Part shown: piece after piece, positions 15,396 through 22,655 of the stretch
How positions within the stretch are numbered: position 1 is the stretch's first letter
How the letters are laid out: the number at the start of each line of letters is the position of its first letter
From: Gemmatimonadaceae bacterium
Lineage (GTDB): Bacteria; Gemmatimonadota; Gemmatimonadetes; Gemmatimonadales; Gemmatimonadaceae
DNA length: 33,940 bases
Direction: 5' to 3'
Assembly: GCA_025453875.1 (NCBI GenBank)
Contig: JALOPN010000021.1
Coordinates: 1-33,940, forward strand
Position numbers and translations under genes: made by a program
The notes under the pieces: model-generated
Database searches by the model: none
The model's input: the letters and a program-made list of their open reading frames with translations, nothing else
What the model was told of the DNA's origin: nothing

Positions 15396-17380
15396 GGCGT
15401 CGGGGTGAGCGTGATGAACTCGTGATCGTCCTTCGCGACCGCCCGCATCCACGCAGCAACCTCCGCGATGCGTTCGGGCGGATGCACACCGTCGGCCACA
15501 TTGTGCAACGACCTCACCACCACCAGCGTCCGCCCCTCGAGGCGATAGCGACTCTCGTAGCGCGCGAAGAAGCTCGTCGCCACGACGTCGGCCGGCAGCT
15601 GCACGCGCCATCCTTCGGGCAGGGTTACGCGATACTCCACATCGTTGCGTCGTCGACCGATCACGCGCGCCGCGTCGATCGGGAGCATTCGACGCGGCTG
15701 TGCATCGAGTTCGCGCGCCGTTGTCGCCGCCATCGCCGACAGCTGACGCAGTGGCCCCGGCAGGTGTAGCAACCACACCGGTCCGGCCGGCCGTGCGCCA
15801 CGACCATCGCGCAGCACCACGCGCAATGTCGCGGCCTGTCGAAAGTCGCGTCCGTCAAACGCGACGAACGAATCCACGACCGCTTCGGGCAGGTAGCTCG
15901 CGGCCATGGAGCGAATGGCCGGTCCACGCCGCACGGTGTCGAGCGCCGTTGACACCACCCCGCGCAATGCCCACGCCGGATCGCCCTCGAGCGACTCCTC
16001 GATGCGCAATCCCATCCGACCATCCGCCTGCAACGTGCCGTCCATGCGAATGCGCGAGCGGTTGGCCTCGGCGGCAATCTGCGGCAGGCGTACGAGCTCG
16101 GCCGCCCCGTTCGGCGCCACTTCCACCGCGTAGCTGTCGCGATAACTCCCCGGTAGTTGCCCGAACGGCACGGAACCGGCGGTCAGATCGGTGTAGATGC
16201 GTTCACCATTCGCCTCGCGCACCACGGCGATGACGTGATTGAATCGCGTGAGTGACACCGGCTCGGACTCTCGCACGCCATTGAGATGCAACAGCACGGG
16301 CCGCGCATCCCATCCCCAGCGACGCGCCGCAGCCACGAACAGCGTGGCCTTGTCCTTGCAATCACCGAATCCCGTGCGCAGCACCTCGGCTGGTGAACGC
16401 GGCTGATACCCACCGAGGCCGAGGGACACCGAGACGTAGCGCACGTCCTGGGCAATCCACTGGTGCAACCGTTCGAGCGAATCACGTCGATTGCGTGCCG
16501 TCGCCACGAGTGCGTCCATGCGTGCCGCGGTGGCCGCATCGAGTACGTAGCGATCACGCGCGAGACTGTCGTACCATCGTGTCACCGCGTCCCACGCATC
16601 CGGGCTCGACACGGTCACACTCATGCGCACCCCATCGGAGTCCGCCGCAAAGGGCTCGGGACGCACGAGCGTGGGCGTCAACGCGCGCCACGCGTAGATG
16701 CGACGACCAGCGCTGTCCGTTTCCGTGCGCCGCATGGTGAGATTGCGCTCGATGATGCGCGGCGTGAAGCCGCTCGGCACGCTCACACGCAACGACGCTT
16801 CGCGCAGCGGGACTTGCGGCGAGAACGGTCGTCCCACCACGAAGTCACCGACGCGCCACGGCGCGCGATCGACGAGCGTGTACTGCACGTCCACGATCGT
16901 GCCTGGCGCAACACCCGCGAGCGACAGCCGACGCGTGCGATTGTCCATGTAGATCGGATTCTGCATGGCCGCAGTCGCATCGCTCGTGCGATCGGCGCTC
17001 GGTGCGTCACTCACCACCGTGCCATCGGCGCGCAGCACACGCACCCAATCGAGACGCAGATCCTGTCGTCCCGGCTGCCAGTTGAACTGACGCTCGGCCA
17101 CGGCGGCAACGCCATTCGCGGTGAGCACCTGCGTCACCGTGCGATGCGTGCGCACGCCGGTGCCGTCGCGTTCGATGTGCGCGTCGATCGCATCGAGCAG
17201 GAAGACAAAATCGGCGCCGCGCACGCGAGCCGTATCGGCCGCGAAGCGCACGATCGTGTCGCTGGGCACCGCGGGGCGACGGCCGGCAGGCGGCGCAGAT
17301 TGCGCAGCCGTGGGGGCCGGCCAGAGCACGACCAGTCCCACCGCGCACGCGAGGAGCGCGCCGCGCCGGCCAGCCGTCAT
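15392..17380 (-). CDS. Exported DUF3857/transglutaminase-like protein
   Basis: The 662-residue product has a signal peptide (MTAGRRGALL, hydrophobic core, TAAQ near 27). An N-terminal beta-rich DUF3857-type domain follows (about 40-260, including FNWQPGRQDLRLDWVRVLRADG). Next is a transglutaminase-like core with the Cys-His-Asp set C341 (GFGDCKDKA), H382 (RFNHVIAVV) and D398 (IYTDLTAG), then a C-terminal beta-rich region. The fold suggests a periplasmic cysteine protease, amidase or cross-linking enzyme; the substrate is unknown. The start ATG overlaps the stop of the phosphatase frame (ATGA), and its stop overlaps the next gene's GTG, so three genes are coupled. Confidence 0.92.
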   Translation of the reverse strand: MTAGRRGALLACAVGLVVLWPAPTAAQSAPPAGRRPAVPSDTIVRFAADTARVRGADFVFLLDAIDAHIERDGTGVRTHRTVTQVLTANGVAAVAERQFNWQPGRQDLRLDWVRVLRADGTVVSDAPSADRTSDATAAMQNPIYMDNRTRRLSLAGVAPGTIVDVQYTLVDRAPWRVGDFVVGRPFSPQVPLREASLRVSVPSGFTPRIIERNLTMRRTETDSAGRRIYAWRALTPTLVRPEPFAADSDGVRMSVTVSSPDAWDAVTRWYDSLARDRYVLDAATAARMDALVATARNRRDSLERLHQWIAQDVRYVSVSLGLGGYQPRSPAEVLRTGFGDCKDKATLFVAAARRWGWDARPVLLHLNGVRESEPVSLTRFNHVIAVVREANGERIYTDLTAGSVPFGQLPGSYRDSYAVEVAPNGAAELVRLPQIAAEANRSRIRMDGTLQADGRMGLRIEESLEGDPAWALRGVVSTALDTVRRGPAIRSMAASYLPEAVVDSFVAFDGRDFRQAATLRVVLRDGRGARPAGPVWLLHLPGPLRQLSAMAATTARELDAQPRRMLPIDAARVIGRRRNDVEYRVTLPEGWRVQLPADVVATSFFARYESRYRLEGRTLVVVRSLHNVADGVHPPERIAEVAAWMRAVAKDDHEFITLTPTP

Positions 17381-18009
17381 CGCGGCACCATGCCGGCGCA
17401 GGTGCGCGCCGTCGGCGGATCAGCCGCGCCATAGTCGGCCACGACCAGTCGGCCCTGTCCCACGTCGCCCGGCGTCACCACAAAGAGTCCACCATACCGC
17501 GCGTCGCAGAGGTCCGGCTGCTTCGGCCCGCCAAGCGCGTGCACGATCATGGGGTATTGCTGTGCCCCACCACGAGGACCACCTGACCGGGCCGACGACG
17601 GACCGCGGCGGCGACGGCGGCCACGTGCTCCGCCATGTCGCGACCGAACGGCACGACTTCGGGGGTGAGACCGCGCGCCGCGAGCAACGGCGCGGCCGTC
17701 AGTCGCGTCCGCTGGCGATGCGTGACGATCACATGATCCACGCGCGCATCGGAGAGCGCCTCGGCGAGCGCCAGCGCGCGCGCTTCACCGGCTACCGGCT
17801 GCGCTGAGCACCGGATCGTCGCTGTTGTCGGCCTTTTCGGCGTGGCGGACGACGAGCACGAGCGCCGGTCCATTGGATTGGGCGGGGGCGGCGGTGCCGT
17901 TCGTGGCGCGCGGCGACTGGGCGGACGCAGGGACGAGCGGCGCCCCGAGCGCCAGCGTGAGGAGCGCGGCGGCCCGGACGTGCGTGGCGAGGGAGCGGAA
18001 TGGGAGCAT
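17377..18009 (-). pseudogene. Exported histidine phosphatase-family protein with two compensating indels
   Basis: From ATG 18009 the product has a signal peptide (hydrophobic core, PASAQ) and the phosphohistidine motif VVRHAEKAD, then stops at 17785. The +1 frame carries on with ARALALAEALSDARVDHVIVTH, QRTRLTAAPL and the second His motif VVLVVGHSNT, then stops at 17547. The original frame resumes with MIVHALGGPKQPDLCDARYGGLF and ends at 17377, overlapping the next ATG. One extra base near 17785-17793 and one missing C in the CCCC run near 17551-17554 explain this, and the net shift is zero. All family landmarks survive, so the gene is either freshly broken or intact with sequence errors. Such enzymes hydrolyse phosphate esters; the substrate is unknown. 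Confidence 0.8.
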
Positions 18010-18075
18010 GCTTGCAACTTCAAGCGGTGGCGGCGATTCCGCCACCACTGGCGCCGCCGCCCCGATGGTGTCACC

Positions 18076-19278
18076 ATGTCGCAGTCGCGGTCCGCCCGGG
18101 CCGCTCCGTTGGTGCCTCAGCCCGCGTCCATGCGCGTTCTTGCGTCCCCGGCCTTCGTGAATCGATGGCTGAATCCGTACAACTGGCTGCTCAACTCGCA
18201 CCTGACCGCGTTGGGGGTCGACGTGCAGGGCGCAACGCCGTGGCGAGTGCTGCGCGGCCAGGGGGACGTGTGGCACGTGCACTGGCCCGATGCCGTCTTC
18301 AATCAGCGCAGCGCGGCCCGCGCCGCACTCGGTGCCCGCGCGTGGTTGCACCTCGCGCGTGAAGGACGCCAACGCGGACTCCGCCTGCTGTGGACGGTGC
18401 ACAATCTGCGTGCGCACGACGGCCAGCATGCGGCGCTCGAGGCCGACTTCTGGCAGGAGTTCCTGCCGCTCGTCGACGGCGTGGTCCACCTGTCGCACAG
18501 CGGGCGGGCGGCTGCCGACGCGCACTTCCCGACGTTGGCGGACCGTCCGTCGTGGGTCATTCCGCACGGCGACTACCGTCACGAGTACGTCACGTCGTTC
18601 GATCGCGACGCGGCGCGCGTGCACTGCGAGGTGACGGGCACTGGGCCCGTGATCCTGTCCTGCGGACGCATTCGCCCGTACAAGAACATTCCCGCGTTGC
18701 TCGCCGCAGTCGCCGAGGTGTCGGATCCTTCGTTGCGCTGCGTGATTGCGGGGGCGTGCGGTGACACGGCGCTCAAGCGTCGCATCGAAGGGGCCGCGCG
18801 TCTTGATGCACGCGTCCGCCTCGACCTGCGACATCAACGTCGACGCGACATGGCCGCCGCGCACGCGGCTGCCGATCTGGTCGTGCTGCCCTATCGCGAC
18901 ATTCTCAACAGCGGCAGCGCCCTCCTCGCGCTGTCGCTCAATCGACCGGTACTGGTACCGCGCCGCGGCGCGCTCGCCGAGTTGCAGCAGCAGGTCGGCG
19001 AGGCGTGGGTGCGCTGCTACGACGGTGAGCTGACGGCCGACACGCTGGTCGACGGGATCGCGTGGGCACGCGAGACACCGCGCGACACCGAGGCACCGCT
19101 GCATGCGTTTGCGTGGCCCACCATCGCGCGCGCGCATGAGCTGGCCTATCGCTCGTTGCGTCGGTCGCACGAGAACACACCGCCGACGTCGCACGCCGAG
19201 CATCGGTATGCCGCCCGCTTGTTCTCGGGTCCGCCACGCCGTCTCGCGTGGGGCACGCCGGGTCTCGTCGGCGCGTGA
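18076..19278 (+). CDS. Glycosyltransferase (GT4-like)
   Basis: The 400-residue product has a GT-B layout. The N-terminal half contains DVWHVHWPDAVFN, LLWTVHNLRAHD and GVVHLSHSGR. The C-terminal half contains ILSCGRIRPYKNIPALL, then DLVVLPYRDILNSGSALLALSLNRPVLVP. The latter is the nucleotide-sugar-binding region with a Ser/Gly in place of the commoner E-G-x-G-x-x pattern. It probably transfers a sugar to a membrane or exported glycan. ATG 18076 is chosen; ATG 18130 is an alternative. The GTGA overlap at its end couples it to the flippase-like gene. Confidence 0.85.
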   Translation: MSQSRSARAAPLVPQPASMRVLASPAFVNRWLNPYNWLLNSHLTALGVDVQGATPWRVLRGQGDVWHVHWPDAVFNQRSAARAALGARAWLHLAREGRQRGLRLLWTVHNLRAHDGQHAALEADFWQEFLPLVDGVVHLSHSGRAAADAHFPTLADRPSWVIPHGDYRHEYVTSFDRDAARVHCEVTGTGPVILSCGRIRPYKNIPALLAAVAEVSDPSLRCVIAGACGDTALKRRIEGAARLDARVRLDLRHQRRRDMAAAHAAADLVVLPYRDILNSGSALLALSLNRPVLVPRRGALAELQQQVGEAWVRCYDGELTADTLVDGIAWARETPRDTEAPLHAFAWPTIARAHELAYRSLRRSHENTPPTSHAEHRYAARLFSGPPRRLAWGTPGLVGA

Positions 19279-20123
19279 CGTCAGCGCTCACGATTCACGC
19301 GTCCTGCGCCGCACTGCTGCTCGCGAATCTCGCGGTGCGCACCTGGCGAACGCAGGTGATCTTTCGCGGACTCGGGCGCCCCGTCCCGTTCGTCGACGTC
19401 ATGACGGCGAATCTCGCCGGTGATGCCGCCGCAGCGCTGACACCGCTCCGCGTCGGTGGACTGCCGGCGCAGATCGCGTTCTTCCAGCGCCGAGGGGTGG
19501 CCCCGCAAGTCACCGTACCCACGCTGCTCGTCGAATCGATCCTGCTCTACCCCGTGTACGCCGTGATCGGCGCTGTGCTCGCCACGGTCGCCGGGCGCGC
19601 GTGGTTCGCCGAACTGCGCACCTTCGGCAGCGACGCCGGGCGGGCGCTCGCGTGGCTCGGCGTGATCTTCGCGGTGGGCTGGCTGTTGGTGCTCCTCCTG
19701 CGGCGCGCCGCCCCGCACCGATCACAACAGGTCGGGCAGTCGCTGGCGGGGGGACTGGCGCTGGTGCGCAACATGGGCCCGCGCCCGGCGCTGCTCACGG
19801 TGCCGCTCACCGTGGCCGATGTGCTGACCCGGATCGCGTTGCTGCCGATTCTCGCGCTCGGCCTCGTGAACGCCCCGCCGGCCGACGTACTCGCGATCGC
19901 GAGCTTCGCCATGCTCTACGGGCAGATCGCCATGCCGACGCCCGGCGGCGCCGGCATCGTCGATCTCGGCGTGCTGGGCGGCGCAGCGGGTGATCTCGGT
20001 ACGCAGGCTGGGACGATACTGTTGTGGTGGCGCGCCTACACGGCAGGCATTCACATTGTGCTGAGCGTGCCATGCCTCTGGTGGCGACTCGCACGACGGC
20101 CGACGCTGGCTGACGCGCGCTGA
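19275..20123 (+). CDS. Flippase-like integral membrane protein (UPF0104/LPG synthase TM family)
   Basis: The 282-residue hydrophobic protein has about six to seven membrane segments. Landmarks of the family are AALTPLRVGGLPAQIAFFQRRG in the first third and PTPGGAGIVD near the end. GTG 19275 overlaps the glycosyltransferase stop by four bases (GTGA), which argues strongly for this start over the earlier in-frame codon. Family members include lysylphosphatidylglycerol synthase membrane domains and putative lipid flippases. Coupling to a glycosyltransferase suggests a role in moving or making a glycolipid (inference). Confidence 0.85.
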   Translation: MTSALTIHASCAALLLANLAVRTWRTQVIFRGLGRPVPFVDVMTANLAGDAAAALTPLRVGGLPAQIAFFQRRGVAPQVTVPTLLVESILLYPVYAVIGAVLATVAGRAWFAELRTFGSDAGRALAWLGVIFAVGWLLVLLLRRAAPHRSQQVGQSLAGGLALVRNMGPRPALLTVPLTVADVLTRIALLPILALGLVNAPPADVLAIASFAMLYGQIAMPTPGGAGIVDLGVLGGAAGDLGTQAGTILLWWRAYTAGIHIVLSVPCLWWRLARRPTLADAR

Positions 20124-20153
20124 ACTTGCCGTCGGCGGCCGACACTCCCTCCC

Positions 20154-21914
20154 ATGCGCGTGGCCGATCCCGCCCCCACCTCCGACCTTCCCAACTGGGC
20201 ACGACGTGTCCGTCCGCTCATCGCGCACATTCTGCGCGAGGAGGACGACCTGCTCGCCCGTTGGCGCGCGCGACTCATCGCCGCGTTCCTGCTCGCCTGC
20301 GCCACGCTGGGACTCGCGCCGTACATCGCGCTTGTGTTCCTCGCGCTGGAGGCAAAGCTCTGGGGGCTGCTCGTCCTCGATACCACCATCCTCGCCAGCA
20401 TCTACGTCCTGCTGCTGTCGCGACGGGTGACGAACACCGCGCGCGCCGTCGCGCTCACGCTGAGCTGCTTCTCGATCGGCACACTCGCGCTCGTCAGTCG
20501 CGGTCCGGTGTCGGCGTCGCTCGGCTGGCTGTTCATGAGCGTGTTTCTCGCCTCGTTCCTGCTGGGGCGGCGCTCGGCGACCGTGACCGTCGCCGGCACC
20601 CTGCTGGTGCTCATGGGCGTCGCCGTCGGCATTGCGACCCATCGCGTCTCGTGGGCCTTCGCCCAACCGGATCTGCTGCGGGCGTGGATTCTCACGATCC
20701 TGAACTTCGCGTTCCTCATCGTCGTCTTCGCCGCAACGAACGTCGTCATCTTCGGTCTGCTCGAACGTGAGGATGCGGCTCGTGCGCTGGCGGAAAGCCG
20801 GCTCGCCGAGGCGCGGCGACACGAGGCGCTGGGTACGCTCGCCGGCGGCATTGCGCACGACTTCAACAACCTGCTCGTGCCCGTCCTCGTGAACGTCACG
20901 ACCGTGCACGACGCGCTTCCGGCGGAGAGTCCATCGCGTGCCGCGCTGCTCGACGCGCAACGATCCGCCGAACAGGCGCGCGACCTCGTGGGGCGCATTC
21001 TTGCGTTCGGGCGCGGCATGGACACCGAGCGGACGGCGCAGGATCTCGCGACCATTGCCGATGGTGCGGTGGCGCTCGCACGGTACAGTGCGCCGGATTC
21101 CGTCCGGTTCCAGTTCGAGACAGTCGGGCCCGCCATCGTGCGCGCCGCCGCCGCCGAGCTGCATCAGATCTGCCAGAATCTCATCAGCAATGCGGTCCAT
21201 GCGCTGCCGCAGGGCGGCACCGTGCGCGTCGCCGTCTCGGCGCTCGATGACGAGGGAACGCCGTGGCACGTACTGACGGTGACCGACAACGGCGTCGGTA
21301 TCGATGAACGAACGCGCGAGCGGCTCTTCGATCCGTACTTCTCGACGCGCCCCGTGGGAAGCGGAACAGGGCTTGGCCTCCCGATCGTGCAAGGGGTCGT
21401 CACCTCGCTGGGCGGACGCATCGACGTCACGAGCGTCGTCGGGCGCGGCAGCACGTTTGCGGTGCGACTACCGGCGCAGCTGCGTGCTGAGCCGAGCGAC
21501 GCGCCGGCGTCGTCTGGTGCCATCGCAAACGACGCAACATCGCTCGACGGACTGCGCGTGCTGCTCGTGGACGATGACGACGCGGTGCGGCGCGCTACGC
21601 TGCGCCTGCTCGGTGTGCTGGGGTGCGCGGCGGAAGCCGTCGCGTCCGCCGCGGACGCTCTCGCGCTCGTGCGCCGCACACCCGACGGCTGGGACCTGCT
21701 GCTCACCGATTTTCGGATGCCGGGGCAGTCCGGGCTCGACCTGATCCACACCCTGCGCGCGGAGGGCGTCACCATGCCGGTGGTGCTCGCAAGCGGCCAC
21801 CTGGGTGACGTCACGGAGCACGGGGAGCCGCCCACCGCGACCGTCCTGCTCGCCAAACCCTTCACGCGAGAGGCGCTGGCGAGCGCGCTCGCAAGTGCGC
21901 GCGCCAGCGTCTGA
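20154..21914 (+). CDS. Membrane hybrid sensor histidine kinase with receiver domain
   Basis: The 586-residue product starts with a cytoplasmic segment, then about six membrane helices (roughly 41-202) with no large periplasmic loop, so it may sense a membrane signal. The kinase core follows: H-box GGIAHDFNNLL (H235), N-box QNLISNAVHAL (N342), G-boxes DNGVGID and GSGTGLGLPI. A C-terminal receiver has VDDDD (472-476), phosphoacceptor D519 (LTDFRMPG) and K568 (LLAKPF). No output domain or response regulator is adjacent. It begins 30 bases after the flippase-like gene, so co-transcription is likely. Confidence 0.93.
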   Translation: MRVADPAPTSDLPNWARRVRPLIAHILREEDDLLARWRARLIAAFLLACATLGLAPYIALVFLALEAKLWGLLVLDTTILASIYVLLLSRRVTNTARAVALTLSCFSIGTLALVSRGPVSASLGWLFMSVFLASFLLGRRSATVTVAGTLLVLMGVAVGIATHRVSWAFAQPDLLRAWILTILNFAFLIVVFAATNVVIFGLLEREDAARALAESRLAEARRHEALGTLAGGIAHDFNNLLVPVLVNVTTVHDALPAESPSRAALLDAQRSAEQARDLVGRILAFGRGMDTERTAQDLATIADGAVALARYSAPDSVRFQFETVGPAIVRAAAAELHQICQNLISNAVHALPQGGTVRVAVSALDDEGTPWHVLTVTDNGVGIDERTRERLFDPYFSTRPVGSGTGLGLPIVQGVVTSLGGRIDVTSVVGRGSTFAVRLPAQLRAEPSDAPASSGAIANDATSLDGLRVLLVDDDDAVRRATLRLLGVLGCAAEAVASAADALALVRRTPDGWDLLLTDFRMPGQSGLDLIHTLRAEGVTMPVVLASGHLGDVTEHGEPPTATVLLAKPFTREALASALASARASV

Positions 21915-21939
21915 ATCGCGCGCTCAGCGCGCCTGATTC
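21913..21939. terminator. Hairpin overlapping both stop codons of convergent genes
   Basis: GAATCGCGCGC (21913-21923) pairs with GCGCGC (21927-21932) and GATTC (21935-21939), with a TCA loop and a two-base bulge. It spans the nine-base gap and touches the stop codons of the histidine kinase and the HIT gene. No T tract. Candidate bidirectional terminator. Confidence 0.5.
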
Positions 21940-22406
21940 GCCTTCTGGCTGCGCAGCGCCGACCCGATGCGCACCGCCATCGCATCGAGCAGATGCCGGT
22001 TGGGCATCTCCGACCCCGGGAACGGCAGCGGCACATCGAAGCCGTCGCCTTCGCGTCGCGGAATCAGGTGAATGTGGTAGTGAAACACATTCTGGCCGGC
22101 GGCCGCACCCGAGTTGACCACGATGTTCATGTCTTCGGCCCCGGAGACCTCCTGGATCACCGGGATGAGTCGCGTGGCCACGTCGTACATGTGCTGACCG
22201 ACGTCACGCGGGATGTCACGCAGCGTCTCGTAGTGCTCGCGCGGGACGACGAGCACATGGCCCTGGTTGACTGGCTGGATGTCCATGAACGCGATGACCT
22301 GCTGGTCCTCGTAGCACATGGACACCTCGGCGGCGCCCTTGATGAGGTCGCAGAAGATGCAATGGTGCCCCGCGGCGAGCGAGGTGGAGTGAACGGGAGC
22401 GTGCAT
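21924..22406 (-). CDS. HIT-family nucleotide hydrolase/transferase
   Basis: The 160-residue product carries the histidine-triad motif HYHIHLI (in QNVFHYHIHLIPR), preceded by the usual N-terminal HCIFCDLIKG, CYED and FMDIQPVNQGHVLVVPREHYE. HIT proteins hydrolyse or transfer nucleotidyl groups from nucleoside conjugates such as AMP-lysine or ApnA. The C-terminal tail is longer than in the shortest members. ATG 22406 gives a conventional N-terminus. It is convergent with the histidine kinase and divergent from the E1 gene. Confidence 0.93.
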   Translation of the reverse strand: MHAPVHSTSLAAGHHCIFCDLIKGAAEVSMCYEDQQVIAFMDIQPVNQGHVLVVPREHYETLRDIPRDVGQHMYDVATRLIPVIQEVSGAEDMNIVVNSGAAAGQNVFHYHIHLIPRREGDGFDVPLPFPGSEMPNRHLLDAMAVRIGSALRSQKANQAR

Positions 22407-22489
22407 GCGGACAGCCAGGGGGCAGGGTGAGGCGTGACGACCGGCCGACGGCGTCGCAGGGCGACGCTCGGCGCGCAGGCCGTCGGAGA

Positions 22490-22508
22490 ACCGACCCCGG
22501 GGGTCGGT
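22490..22508. promoter_or_regulatory. Inverted repeat in the HIT/E1 divergent region
   Basis: ACCGACC (22490-22496) and GGTCGGT (22502-22508) form a perfect 7-bp inverted repeat with a five-base spacer, in the 249-base region between divergent genes. It could be an operator. Nearer to E1, TACGTT at 22614-22619 might be a -10 element. Confidence 0.35.
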
Positions 22509-22655
22509 CACGCAACGGGGGAGTATCCCGAGGAGCTTCGGGGGCGTCACGTCCGGTGTCAAGCGACGGCCACGCCGGGTCCGTAACACTGGCCCGCAGG
22601 GGCGCTCTCGGGGTACGTTAGGAGGTTCCCTGTACCTGACCCGCGAGTGGATCCC

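Noticed and set aside
15396-15776. N-terminal extension of the P-loop protein frame to 15776
   Set aside because: It overlaps the DUF3857 gene in another frame, is Arg-rich and precedes a clean GTG start that overlaps the upstream stop.
19722-21392. Open frame of 556 codons antisense to the flippase-like and histidine kinase genes
   Set aside because: It is rich in Arg, Glu and Gln with no domain; the opposite strand encodes complete known families.
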